A DNA stretch of 64,000 nt from DASPKT01 sp035626475 (GTDB lineage: Bacteria; Pseudomonadota; Alphaproteobacteria; Azospirillales; Azospirillaceae), in contig DASPNP010000022.1 in the NCBI GenBank assembly GCA_035626475.1, positions 124,001-188,000 on the forward strand, written 5' to 3'. Positions 16,681 to 26,300 of the stretch are shown here, one piece after another (the stretch's first letter is position 1; the number at the start of each line of letters is the position of its first letter). The position numbers and the translations under genes are program-made. The notes under the pieces were generated by a model that saw only the letters and a list, made by a program, of their open reading frames with translations, did not search any database and had not been told where the DNA came from.

Positions 16681-17892
16681 AGCCAGCATCTCCGCCAGTG
16701 CGCCCGCCACCCGGTCCGCGTCGTCCTCGGCCATGTCGGGGAACAGCGGCAGCGACAGGCAGCGCGCGTACCAGGCGTCGGCGCCCGGCAGCATCTGCTG
16801 GCCATAGCGGCGGCGGTAGTAGGGCTGGCGGTGGACCGGGATGTAGTGGACCTGGGTGCCGATGCCGGATGCCCGCAGCCGCGCCATCAGGGCTGAGCGG
16901 TCCAGCCCCAGCCGGTCGAAATCGACCAGCACCGGGTAGAGGTGCCAGCCCGGCCGGCAGAATTCCACCCGCCCCGCCGGCCGCACCGCCGGCGCCAGCG
17001 GCTTCAGCGCGCGGTCGTAGCGGGCCACCAGCTCGGCGCGGCGGGCCACGAAGCGGTCCAGCCGGGTCAGCTGCGACAGGCCCAGGGCCGCCTGGATGTC
17101 GGTCAGCCGGTAGTTGAAGCCCGGCTCATGCATCTCATAGTACCAGGGGTTCGGCTCGCCCCGGTCGTCGAAGGCGTCGCGCTTGTAGGCGAAGTCGTCA
17201 GGATTGCGGGTCATGCCATGGCAGACGAAGCGGCGCAGGCGCGCGGCGAACGCGTCGTCGTTGGTGGTCACCATGCCGCCCTCTCCGGTCGTCATGGTCT
17301 TGACCGGATGGAAGGAGAAGCAGGCCATGGCCGAGCGGTCGCAGGCCCCCACCTCCACCTCGTGCCCGTCCGGCCGCAGCACGCGGGTGCCGGCCGCGTG
17401 GGCGGCGTCCTCGATCAGGTGGAAGCCATGCTCCTGCGCCAGTTGCTCCAGCCCGTCCATGTCGGCCACCTGGCCGGCGAGGTGGACCGGGATCACCGCC
17501 CGCACCCGCAGGCCGGCGGCCTCGGCCCGGGCCAGCGCCGCCTCGGCGTCCGCGCGGCGCATCAGGCCGGTGTCGGGATCGACGTCGGTGAAGACCACCT
17601 CGGCGCCGCAGTAGCGCACGGCGTTGGCCGTCGCCAGGAAGGTGACGGAGGGAACGATGACGGCGTCGCCCTCGGAGAGGCCCAGCGCGAGGCAGGCCAG
17701 GTGCAGCGCCGCCGTGCCGTTGGCGCAGGCGACCCCGTGGCGCGCGCCCACCCGGTCGGCGAAGGCGCGCTCGAAGCTGGCGGACATCGGCCCCTGCGTC
17801 AGCCAGTCGCTGCGCAGGACCGCCACCACGGCGGCGATGTCCTCGTCGTCGATGCCTTGCCGGCCATAGGGGAGGAACGCGCTTTCGGTCAT
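16666..17892 (-). CDS. pseC: UDP-4-amino-4,6-dideoxy-N-acetyl-beta-L-altrosamine transaminase
   Basis: A 408-residue DegT/DnrJ aminotransferase starting at MTESAFLPYG. CANGTAALHLACLAL, LIEDAAHAAGTR and SFHPVKTMTTGEGGM (PLP lysine at about 198) are the cofactor sites. SDWLTQGP near the N-terminus and NYRLTDIQAALG are typical of PseC. It aminates C4 of the 4-keto-6-deoxy sugar made by PseB, the second step of pseudaminic acid synthesis. Its start overlaps the pseB stop (ATGA). PseH, PseG, PseI and PseF genes are not in the window. The genes at 11251 and 14821 belong to the same superfamily but different subgroups or remnants. Confidence 0.92.
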   Translation of the reverse strand: MTESAFLPYGRQGIDDEDIAAVVAVLRSDWLTQGPMSASFERAFADRVGARHGVACANGTAALHLACLALGLSEGDAVIVPSVTFLATANAVRYCGAEVVFTDVDPDTGLMRRADAEAALARAEAAGLRVRAVIPVHLAGQVADMDGLEQLAQEHGFHLIEDAAHAAGTRVLRPDGHEVEVGACDRSAMACFSFHPVKTMTTGEGGMVTTNDDAFAARLRRFVCHGMTRNPDDFAYKRDAFDDRGEPNPWYYEMHEPGFNYRLTDIQAALGLSQLTRLDRFVARRAELVARYDRALKPLAPAVRPAGRVEFCRPGWHLYPVLVDFDRLGLDRSALMARLRASGIGTQVHYIPVHRQPYYRRRYGQQMLPGADAWYARCLSLPLFPDMAEDDADRVAGALAEMLAPVRT

Positions 17893-18917
17893 GTCTCCGG
17901 CCTTTCCAGCAGGACCGCCAGACGCTCGGGCGTCAGCCAGTCGGTATTCGTGTCGCTCCGGTAGCTGAACCCGTCCGGCACGGCCTTGGCGCCGTGCTTC
18001 AAGTAAGCGTCCCGCTTCCACCAGTTGAAAGCGGGCTCGATCACGAACCGGTCCGGCATCTCGAAGGTCTGCCGACTATCATCCTCGGTGATCATGACCT
18101 CGTGTAGCTTCTCGCCCGGGCGGATGCCGATGATCTTCTGCGGTAGGCCGGGCGCCATGGACGTGGCGATGTCCACGACCCGCATGCTCGGGATCTTCGG
18201 CACGAAGATCTCGCCGCCCTGCATCATGGCGAAGCAGCTGGCGACGAACTCCACCCCGTGCGAGAGCGTGATCCAGAAGCGGGTCATGCGCTCGTCGGTG
18301 ATCGGGATGTGGTCGGCGCCCTGGGCCACCAGCTGGCGGAACAGCGGCACCACGCTGCCGCGCGACCCCACCACGTTGCCGTAGCGCACCACGGCGTAGC
18401 GGGTGCCGACCGAGCCCGACAGGTTGTTGGCGGCGACGAAGATCTTGTCGGAGGCCAGCTTGCTGGCGCCGTACAGGTTGATCGGGTTCGCCGCCTTGTC
18501 GGTGGACAGCGCCACGACGCGCTTCACCTTGTTGTTCAGCGCCGCCCGCACGACGTTCTCCGCCCCGTTCACGTTGGTGCGGATGCATTCCATCGGGTTG
18601 TACTCGGCCGTCGGCACATGCTTCAGCGCGGCGGCGTGGACGACGAAGTCGATCTCGCGCATCGCCAGGTCCAGCCGGGCTTGGTCGCGGACGTCGCCGA
18701 TGAAGAAGCGCAGCGTGCCTTCGGTGTCCAGATGGCTCAGCTGCTGCTGCATCTCATACTGCTTGAACTCGTCCCGCGAGAAGATCACCACCCGGCGCGG
18801 CTTGGCGTTCTTCAGCAGGTACCGCACGAACTGCCGCCCGAAGGAGCCGGTGCCGCCCGTGATGAGGATCGAGGCGCCGTTGAACTGCGACAGGGCGGCC
18901 TTCAGGAAGTCGGGCAT
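17889..18917 (-). CDS. pseB: UDP-N-acetylglucosamine 4,6-dehydratase (inverting)
   Basis: A 342-residue short-chain dehydrogenase starting at MPDFLKAALS. ILITGGTGSFGRQFV is the NADP loop. ALSTDKAANPINLYGASKLASDK contains the PseB/FlaA1 active-site region, where the family uses Asp/Lys beside the Tyr-x-x-x-Lys. VIFSRDEFKQYEM is a signature of inverting dehydratases. It removes water from UDP-GlcNAc and inverts C5, the first step to pseudaminic acid, a sugar of flagellins and surface polysaccharides. It is the first gene of a two-gene unit with pseC. The TnpB element ends only 136 bp upstream, so the pseB promoter lies in or beside the element's end. Confidence 0.94.
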   Translation of the reverse strand: MPDFLKAALSQFNGASILITGGTGSFGRQFVRYLLKNAKPRRVVIFSRDEFKQYEMQQQLSHLDTEGTLRFFIGDVRDQARLDLAMREIDFVVHAAALKHVPTAEYNPMECIRTNVNGAENVVRAALNNKVKRVVALSTDKAANPINLYGASKLASDKIFVAANNLSGSVGTRYAVVRYGNVVGSRGSVVPLFRQLVAQGADHIPITDERMTRFWITLSHGVEFVASCFAMMQGGEIFVPKIPSMRVVDIATSMAPGLPQKIIGIRPGEKLHEVMITEDDSRQTFEMPDRFVIEPAFNWWKRDAYLKHGAKAVPDGFSYRSDTNTDWLTPERLAVLLERPET

Positions 18918-19056
18918 CGGCGGGCTTTCCCAGAGAGTTGCGCCGAGGGGCGATTGACGCGAGGCGAACGGCCGGGCGCCATTTGCCCCCTCTCCTTGCC
19001 GTTGAACCTCAACGATATCCCCTGGGCTGGTATGATTCGGATGAGAGATGCTACTA
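18918..19056 (-). ncRNA. candidate right end / omega-RNA region of the TnpB element
   Basis: TnpB guide RNAs of known systems are made from the 3' end of tnpB and the adjacent right end of the element. Here the equivalent minus-strand region is the 136 bp between the tnpB stop and pseB. It holds a small inverted repeat (GTTGA/TCAAC, 19001-19013) but no boundary that I can define. This is positional inference only. Confidence 0.25.
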
Positions 19057-20172
19057 AATACCGTCAAAATGGTTAAGCATTCTGGTGATGCCTCCCAGCC
19101 CATCGGCTGAGCTTCCCGACCCCTTCAGGCCGAGCGTCTCGCACCCGAGACGGGCAATGTTCAACGCAGCATTGATGTCGCGGTCATGAAGCTGGCCGCA
19201 GCTGCTGCATACCCACTGCCTGATCCCAAGATCCGCCAGCCCTTGTGGTCCGGTCGACCTACTACAGGCTGAGCAGATCCGGGTTGTTCCTCGTTCCTGA
19301 ACATCCACATAAGCCACTCCCGCGTGATCGCATTTGTATCTGAGGTAGCGCCGCAGGATGCCCCAACCGGCGTCGTGAATACTCTTCGCCAAGGAGGATG
19401 TGGAAAGTTGCGATGACGAGACATCACCGACGGCGATGACGCGGCAGCGCGCAACGAGTTCTCGGGAGAATTTGTGCAGCGAGTCCTTCCGGCGGCTGGC
19501 GATCTTGGCATGGAGGGTTCGTGCCTGCCGCCGGCGTCGACGCCGTTGCGCTTCCGCCAGTTTAGGCTCCACATCGCGGTAGAAGGCGGCCCGTTCCAAC
19601 CGTGCGCCGTCGGAACAGGTCGCCACCGTGGCAAGGCCGAGATCGACGCCGATCACGCCGCCGCTGGCCTCGGTACGGCACTCAATCTCGCAGACCAAAT
19701 TGCAGTACCAGCGGCCTCTGGCGTCCTGCGTCAGGCATCCCGACTTGATCCGTCCCTCGATGGGTCGGTGATACCAGAGACGCAGCCTCTTCCCCCGAAA
19801 ATGCGCCACGCCGCCAGCCAGTACGACATCCTGGTTGGTCAAAGGTATCCAGCCGAAAGCCTTGCGCCCGCGCCATCGAAGCTTCGGCTGCCCCCGTTGA
19901 CGTCGCCTGGTCAAGAACTCATCAGTGACGCTTTGGATCACCTGAGACGGCAGATCGAGCAGTTTGCTGCTTCCCGCTGTGAGCGCCCTCAGCTCCTCTT
20001 TGGAAATCCATCGTGGCCCTCTCTGCGCTGACTTGGCACTGATGTCGTTGCAGTAATTCCAAACGATGTTTACTGCCGATGCCATCCGGCACAAACTCTT
20101 CCCGACCCCGGCATCCTTGATGCGGTAGCTGAACGTTTTGTAGGACAGTTTTCCGTTGCAATCGGACGTCAT
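19054..20172 (-). CDS. tnpB: IS200/IS605-family TnpB, RNA-guided nuclease-like protein
   Basis: A 372-residue, apparently complete protein. RuvC-I is GGVIGVDLGLATVATCSDG with Asp177. A zinc finger has Cys300, Cys303, Cys322 and Cys325, and RuvC-III is HDRDINAALNI (Asp330/Asp332). The segment where canonical TnpB has the RuvC-II Glu reads VIAVGDVSSSQL, with Gly249 in that place. A Glu at 293 (VQERGTT), just before the zinc finger, is the probable replacement, as in the known TnpB and Fanzor subset with a rearranged site. No TnpA transposase is nearby, so the element is non-autonomous or a stand-alone nuclease. It lies between the pse genes and the giant TPR gene. Confidence 0.9.
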   Translation of the reverse strand: MTSDCNGKLSYKTFSYRIKDAGVGKSLCRMASAVNIVWNYCNDISAKSAQRGPRWISKEELRALTAGSSKLLDLPSQVIQSVTDEFLTRRRQRGQPKLRWRGRKAFGWIPLTNQDVVLAGGVAHFRGKRLRLWYHRPIEGRIKSGCLTQDARGRWYCNLVCEIECRTEASGGVIGVDLGLATVATCSDGARLERAAFYRDVEPKLAEAQRRRRRRQARTLHAKIASRRKDSLHKFSRELVARCRVIAVGDVSSSQLSTSSLAKSIHDAGWGILRRYLRYKCDHAGVAYVDVQERGTTRICSACSRSTGPQGLADLGIRQWVCSSCGQLHDRDINAALNIARLGCETLGLKGSGSSADGLGGITRMLNHFDGI

Positions 20173-20391
20173 ACCTGAAGATCAGTGCGTCGTCGCGTCG
20201 AGTAAGGGCCTGGAAGTTCTGGTCAGGCTGCGCTTCATCATAGCAGAAATGAGCGACTGATTTCACAGTTTATCAGTGCCAGGCTCCGCGAACCAATCAT
20301 CGCAAAACGGTCCACAAACTGGTGATACGATTCTGGCGGCGTTAACGGCCTTTGGTTAGTCTCTGCCTCGGATCGGGCAGGTGATGCGGGC

Positions 20392-23300
20392 ATGATGGAG
20401 CGGATGCAGGGACCGGCGGGCCGGGAGGGCGGGACGCCGCTTGAGGCGGCCATGGCGCTCCACCGCGACGGCCTGACGGCGGAGGCGGAAGCGGCGTACC
20501 GCGCCCTGCTTCGCGCATCGCCCGACGACACGGACGCGCTGCACCTGCTGGGCGTCGCGGTCCATCAGCAGGGACGCAGCGAGGAGGGGCTCGCCCTCAT
20601 CGACCGCGCGTTGGCGCTGCGGCACTTCTTCCCCGAGGCCTGGGACCATCTGGGCATGATCCGCCTGACGCTGGGCGACCGCGCCGGCGCCGAGGCCGCC
20701 CACCGGCAGGCGGTGCGCCAGAATCCGGGCGCCCCCAAACCCATGACCAACCTGGCGCAGGCGCTGCGCCAGCTGGACCGGATGGATGAGGCGGAGGCAC
20801 TGCTGCGCCGCGTGCTCTCGATGCATCCGGACGAGGTTCCGGCGCTGCTCGACCTGGGCGACCTGCTGCGGCTGCTGGGCCGAGCCGCCGAGGCCGAGCC
20901 GCTGCTGCGCCGCGCGCTGAAGGCGGAACCGGAGTCGGCGCCGGCCTGGGTCGGCCTCGGCACCGTGCTGCAGGCGCTGTGCCGTGCGGAGGAGGCGGAA
21001 GCGGCCTATGACCGGGCGGCGACGCTCGACCCGGACCTCGCCGTGGCGCGCTGGGACCGGTCGCTGCTGCGGCTGGCGCGGGGCGATCTCGCCGGCGGGT
21101 GGAGCGACTACGAGGCGCGGTTCGACGGCGGGCCGGTGCTGCCCAAGCGCCGCTTCGCCATCCCCCGGTGGCGCGGCGAGGATATTTCCGGTCGCACGCT
21201 GCTGGTCTGGCGCGAGCAGGGTCTGGGCGACGCGATCATGTTCGGCGGCCTGCTGGCCGAGGCCATCGATCGGGCCGGCCACGTGATCATCGAGACCGAT
21301 GCCCGCCTGGTCCCGCTGCTGGCCCGCAGCTGGCCGCGGGCGACGGTGCGGCGGGAGACCGACGATCCGACCGACGTCGACCTGGAGATCCCGGTCGGCA
21401 GCCTGCCCGGCCTGTTCCGCCGGCGCCTGGGTGACTTCGGCGCCGGCCCCTGGCTGAAGCCCGATCCCGTCCGCGCCGCCGAGTTCGCCAAGCGGCTGAG
21501 GGATCTCGGGCCCGGGCTGAAGGTGGGGCTGTGCTGGACCTCGGGCCTGCAGGCGCTGGAGCGCGACGGCAACTACACCGAGCTTCTGGACTGGGCGGCA
21601 CTGGCCGCCATCCCCGGCGTCACGCTGGTCAACCTGCAATACAGCGACAGCGCCGAGGAGTTGCGGGTGGCCGCCGCCCGGGGCGTGACCCTGGCAGGCT
21701 GGCCGGACCTGGACCTTCGCAATGACGTCGACGGCATGGCGGCGCTGATCTCCGGCCTCGACCTGGTGGTCACCGCGCCGACCTCGGTAGGCGAGATCTC
21801 GGCGGCCCTGGGTGTACCGACCTGGCGCGTGGGCATGCCCGGCGACTGGTCGCATCTGGGCACGCCGGTGCGCCCCTGGTTCCCCGCCATGCGCGCCTTC
21901 CTGTCCGACGAAAGCGTGCGGGCGACGCCCCCGCTGGTGGTCCATGCGCTCTGCCATCTGGCCGGCCTGGAGCCGCCGACGGTGGCCGCGGCTCCCCCGA
22001 TGGCCGCGACGCCCAGGGCACGGACGTCGCTGCAGAACGCGCTGACCGCGGTGCCGGCGAAAGCGTCCCCGGTGACGCCGCCGGAACCCAAGCCCGCCAA
22101 GCCGGCCCTGTCGCTGCCCCAGGCCTTCGCCCTGCACGAGCAGGGCCGGACGGCCGAGGCGGAGGCGGCGTACCGCTCTCTCATCGCCTGGAAGCAGGAC
22201 GACGCCGACGCGCTGCACCTGCTGGGGCTGCTGCGCTTCCAGGCGGGCGACGGGGCTGAGGCCGCCCATCTCATCGGCCGGGCGGTCGAGGCGCGGCCCG
22301 GCTTCGCGACCGCCGAGAACAACCTCGCCAACATCCTGCAGGCAGCCGGCCGGCTGGCCGAGGCCGAGCGCCATTACCGCGCCGCGCTGGCGGCCAAGCC
22401 GGACTTCGTCGAGGCCTGGTCCAATCTCGGCACCGTATTGCAGGGGTTGGGCCGGCTGGATCAGGCGGAAGAGGCGCTGCGCACCGCGATCGAGCATCGC
22501 CCCGGCCATGCCGAGGCCTGGACCAATCTCGGATCGGTGCTGAAGGAACTCGGCCGCGCGGCCGAGGCGGAGACCTGTCATCGCCGCGCCCTTGGGCTGG
22601 CGCCCGGCATGGCGATGGCCCACACCAACCTGGGATCGGCGCTACGGGTCCTGGGACGGGGCGAGGAGGCCGAGGCGGCCCTGGCGCGGGCGCTGGAGAT
22701 CGAGCCGGGCCAGCCTCTGGCGCGTTTCAACCGGGCGCTGCTGCGGCTGGAGGCGGGCGACCTCGCGGGCGGCTGGCCGGGCTATGAGGACCGCTTCGTC
22801 GCCAAGCGCGACCAGCCGGCCCGCCGCCTGCCCATGCCGCGCTGGCGGGGCGAGGACGTCTCCGGGCGCCGTGTTCTGGTCTGGCGCGAGCAGGGGCTGG
22901 GCGACGAGCTGATGTTCGGGTCGCTCTACCGCGATCTGCAGGCGCGCTGCGGCCACCTGGTGGTGGAGTGCGATCCCCGGCTGGTGGGCATCATCGCCCG
23001 CGCGCTGCCGGGCGCCACCGTGCGGGCCGAGACGCGGGCGCCGCGCGATGCCGATGTCGAGGTGCCGGCCGGCTCGCTGCCGGGCCTGCTGCGCCCCCGG
23101 ACGGTGTCCTTCGACGGCCGTCCCTGGCTGACGCCCGACCCCGCCCTGGCCGGGCACTGGGCGGAACGGCTGGGGGCGTTGGGTCCCGGGCTGAAAGTGG
23201 GCATCTGCTGGCGCAGCGGCCTGCGCTCGGCCGAGCGCGAGGGGCTCTACAGCCGGCTGGAGGAGTGGGCGCCGCTCTTCCGGCTGCCTGGCATAAGCTG

Positions 23301-26300
23301 GGTCAGCCTGCAGTACGACAGCGTCGCGGCGGAGCCGGAGCTGGCGGCGGCGGAGGCGCGGCACGGCATCACCATCGCGCGCTGGCCCGACCTCGACCTC
23401 GCCGACGATCTGGATGGGGTCGCGGCCCTGGTGGCGGGACTCGATCTGGTGGTCACGGCCGCCACCGCCGTGTCGGAGATGGCCGGCGCGCTGGGCGTGC
23501 CCTGCTGGCGCTTCGGCCGGGGACCGGACTGGACGGCGCTCGGCACCGGCGTCCGGCCCTGGTTCGCCAGCCAGCGCAGCCTCACCCTGGCCGAAGGAAG
23601 CCGGCCGGCCGAGGCGCTGGCCACCTTCGCCCGCGACCTCGCCCGCCTGGCGCAAGCACCGGCGGCGCCGGCCGAACCGCCGCCGGCCGACGCGCTGGAG
23701 ACGGCGATCGAGCACCACAAGGCTGGCCGAGCGGGAGAGGCCGAGCGACTCTACCGGCTGGTGCTGGCGGCCGAGCCCGACCAGCCCGTGGCGCTGCATC
23801 TGCTGGGGCATCTGCTGGCGGGCGACGGGCGGGCCGCCGAGGGCATCCCGCTGATGCGCCGGGCGGTCGCGCTGGTGCCGGACTTCGTGGCGGCGCTGTC
23901 GAACCTCGCCGCGGCGCTGCTGCGGCAAGGCGAGGCCGAGGAGGCGCTCGCCCGCTACGAGGTGGCCCGGCGGCTGCGCCCGACCTCCGCCGGCATCGCC
24001 ACCGGCCTCGGCACCGCGCTGGCGCGGCTGGGACGGCATGCGGAGGCGGAGGCGGCGCACCGCTCGGCCCTGGCGATCGATCCCGGCTTGGCCGAGGTGC
24101 ACGCCAATCTGGGCGAGACCCTCGTCGCGCTGGGCCGGCTGGACGAGGCGGAGGCCTGCCACACCAGGGCGACGGCGCTGAAGCCCGGCTGGGCCGGCGG
24201 CTGGAACAATCTGGGCCTGCTGCTGACGGCGCGCGAGCGGGTGGACGAGGCCGAGGCCTGCTTCCGCCGCGTCCTGGAGCTTGAGCCCGGCCATGCCGGC
24301 GCGCTGACCAATCTCGGGGCGCTGCGCCGCCTGCAGGGGCGGCACGGCGAGGGGGAGGCGATCCAGCGCGCGCTGGTGGAGCGCAGCCCCGACGATCCCG
24401 ACGCCCTGATCAATCTCGGCATCGTGCTGCGCGACCAGCGGCGCCTGCCCGAATCGACCGAGCTGTTCGAGCGGGCGCTGGCGCGCCGTCCGGGTGACGC
24501 GAAGGCGGTCTGGAACCTCGGCCTGAACGATTTGACCCTCGGCCGGCTGGATCGGGGCTGGGCGCGGTACGAGGCCAGGTCGCAGGCGATCCCGCACGAC
24601 AGCTACCGCGCGGCCGACCTGCCGCGCTGGCGGGGCGAGGACATCTCCGGCCGCCGCCTGCTGGTCCGGCGCGAGCAGGGCCTTGGCGACGAGCTGATGT
24701 TCTCCGCCCTCTATGCCGATCTGCGCGCGCGCTGCGGCCATCTGGTGGTGGAGTGTGACAAGCGGCTGGTCGGCCTGTTCGCCCGCGCCCTGCCCGGGGC
24801 CACCGTGCGGGCCGAGACCGCGGATGCGCGCGATGCGGACGTCTTCGTGCCGGCGGGATCGCTGCCGGGGCTGCTCTGTCCGGACCTCGCCGGTTTTCCC
24901 GCCCGCGCCGGCTGGCTCGGTCCCGACCCGGATCTCGCCGCGCGCTGGTCGGAGCGGCTGGCGGGGCTCGGGCCCGGACTGAGGGTCGGCATCTGCTGGC
25001 GGAGCGGACTGAAGTCCCTGGAACGCCGGGGCCTCTATGTCGAACTGGCGGACATGGCGCCGCTACTGCGGCTCCCGGGGATCGTGCCGGTCAGCCTGCA
25101 GTACGACATGCCGGAGGACGAGACATCCGCCGCCGAGGCCGCGCTGGGCGTGACGCTGCACCGCTGGCCGGACCTCGACCTGAGGAACGATCTGGAGGGT
25201 GCGGCGGCCCTGACATCCCACCTCGACCTGGTGGTGAGCGCCGCGACGGCGGTGGGCGAAATGGCCGGGGCGCTGGGCGTGCCGGTCTGGCGGCTGGAAC
25301 CGGCGGCCGACTGGTCGAGCCTGGGGACGGCGGCGCGGCCCTGGTTCCCCGCCATGCGCGTCTGGACGCCGGCGGCGGGAGAGCCGCTGGGGACGGTCTG
25401 CGCCGCCATGGCGCGCGAGCTGCGGCGGCTGGCGGCGGGCGCGGCACCTCTCCCGGATCGCCAGCCGGCGCCGCAACCGTCGGCACCGCCGGCCGCCGCC
25501 GCCAACCTGGAGACGGCCGTCGCCCTGCACCGGGCCGGGCGGCTGGACGAGGCCGAGCTGGCATACCGCGCCGCGCTGACGGCGTCCCCCGGCGATCCCG
25601 ACGCGCTGCACCTCATGGGTCTGCTGCTGCACCAGCGCGGCGAGCATGGACGCGCGCTGGCGCTGGTGGAGCGGGCGCTGGCCGCCGATCCGGCCTTCGC
25701 CCAGGCGCACAACAGCGCGGGCAGCGCCTTGCGCGAGCTGGGCCGGCCGGACGAGGCGGAAGCGGCCTTCCGCCGGGCCTCCGACCTCAACCCTTCCTAT
25801 GCCGAGGCCTGGACCAACCTGGGCGCCGTGCTGGCCGACCGGCGCCGCCCGGCCGAGGCGATCGAGGCGCATGGCCGCGCCCTGGCGATCCGGCCGGACT
25901 ATGCCAAGGCGCGCATCAATCTGGGCATTGCGCTGCGCCATGCCGGCCGGCCCGCCGAAGCCGTCGCGGAGCTGCGGCACGCCCTCGACCTCGACCCGGG
26001 CTCAGCCGTCGGCTGGACCAATCTCGGCCTGGCGCTGGCCGACCTCGGCCACGAGAGCGAGGCGGCGACCTGCCACGCCAAGGCGGTCAAGCTCGACCCG
26101 TCCTTCGCCGAGGCGCGGAACAATCTGGCCATCCTGCAGGTCGGGGCCGGCGACCGCGCTGGCGCCCGCGCCACGCTGGACCGGCTGCTGGCCGACCAGC
26201 CCGGCTTCGCGCCGGCGCTCTACAACCGCGCCCTGCTGGCGCTGGAGGAGGGCGACCTGGCGCGCGGCTGGGACTGGCACGAGGCCCGCTTCGCCGCGCG

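Noticed and set aside
20257..20276. CTGAT/ATCAG inverted repeat upstream of tnpB as a left-end hairpin
   Set aside because: Five-base arms with a ten-base loop are expected by chance and no matching right-end structure was found.
18918..20391. A complete IS605 element with TnpA
   Set aside because: No Y1 transposase frame is present on either side of tnpB and element ends could not be defined.
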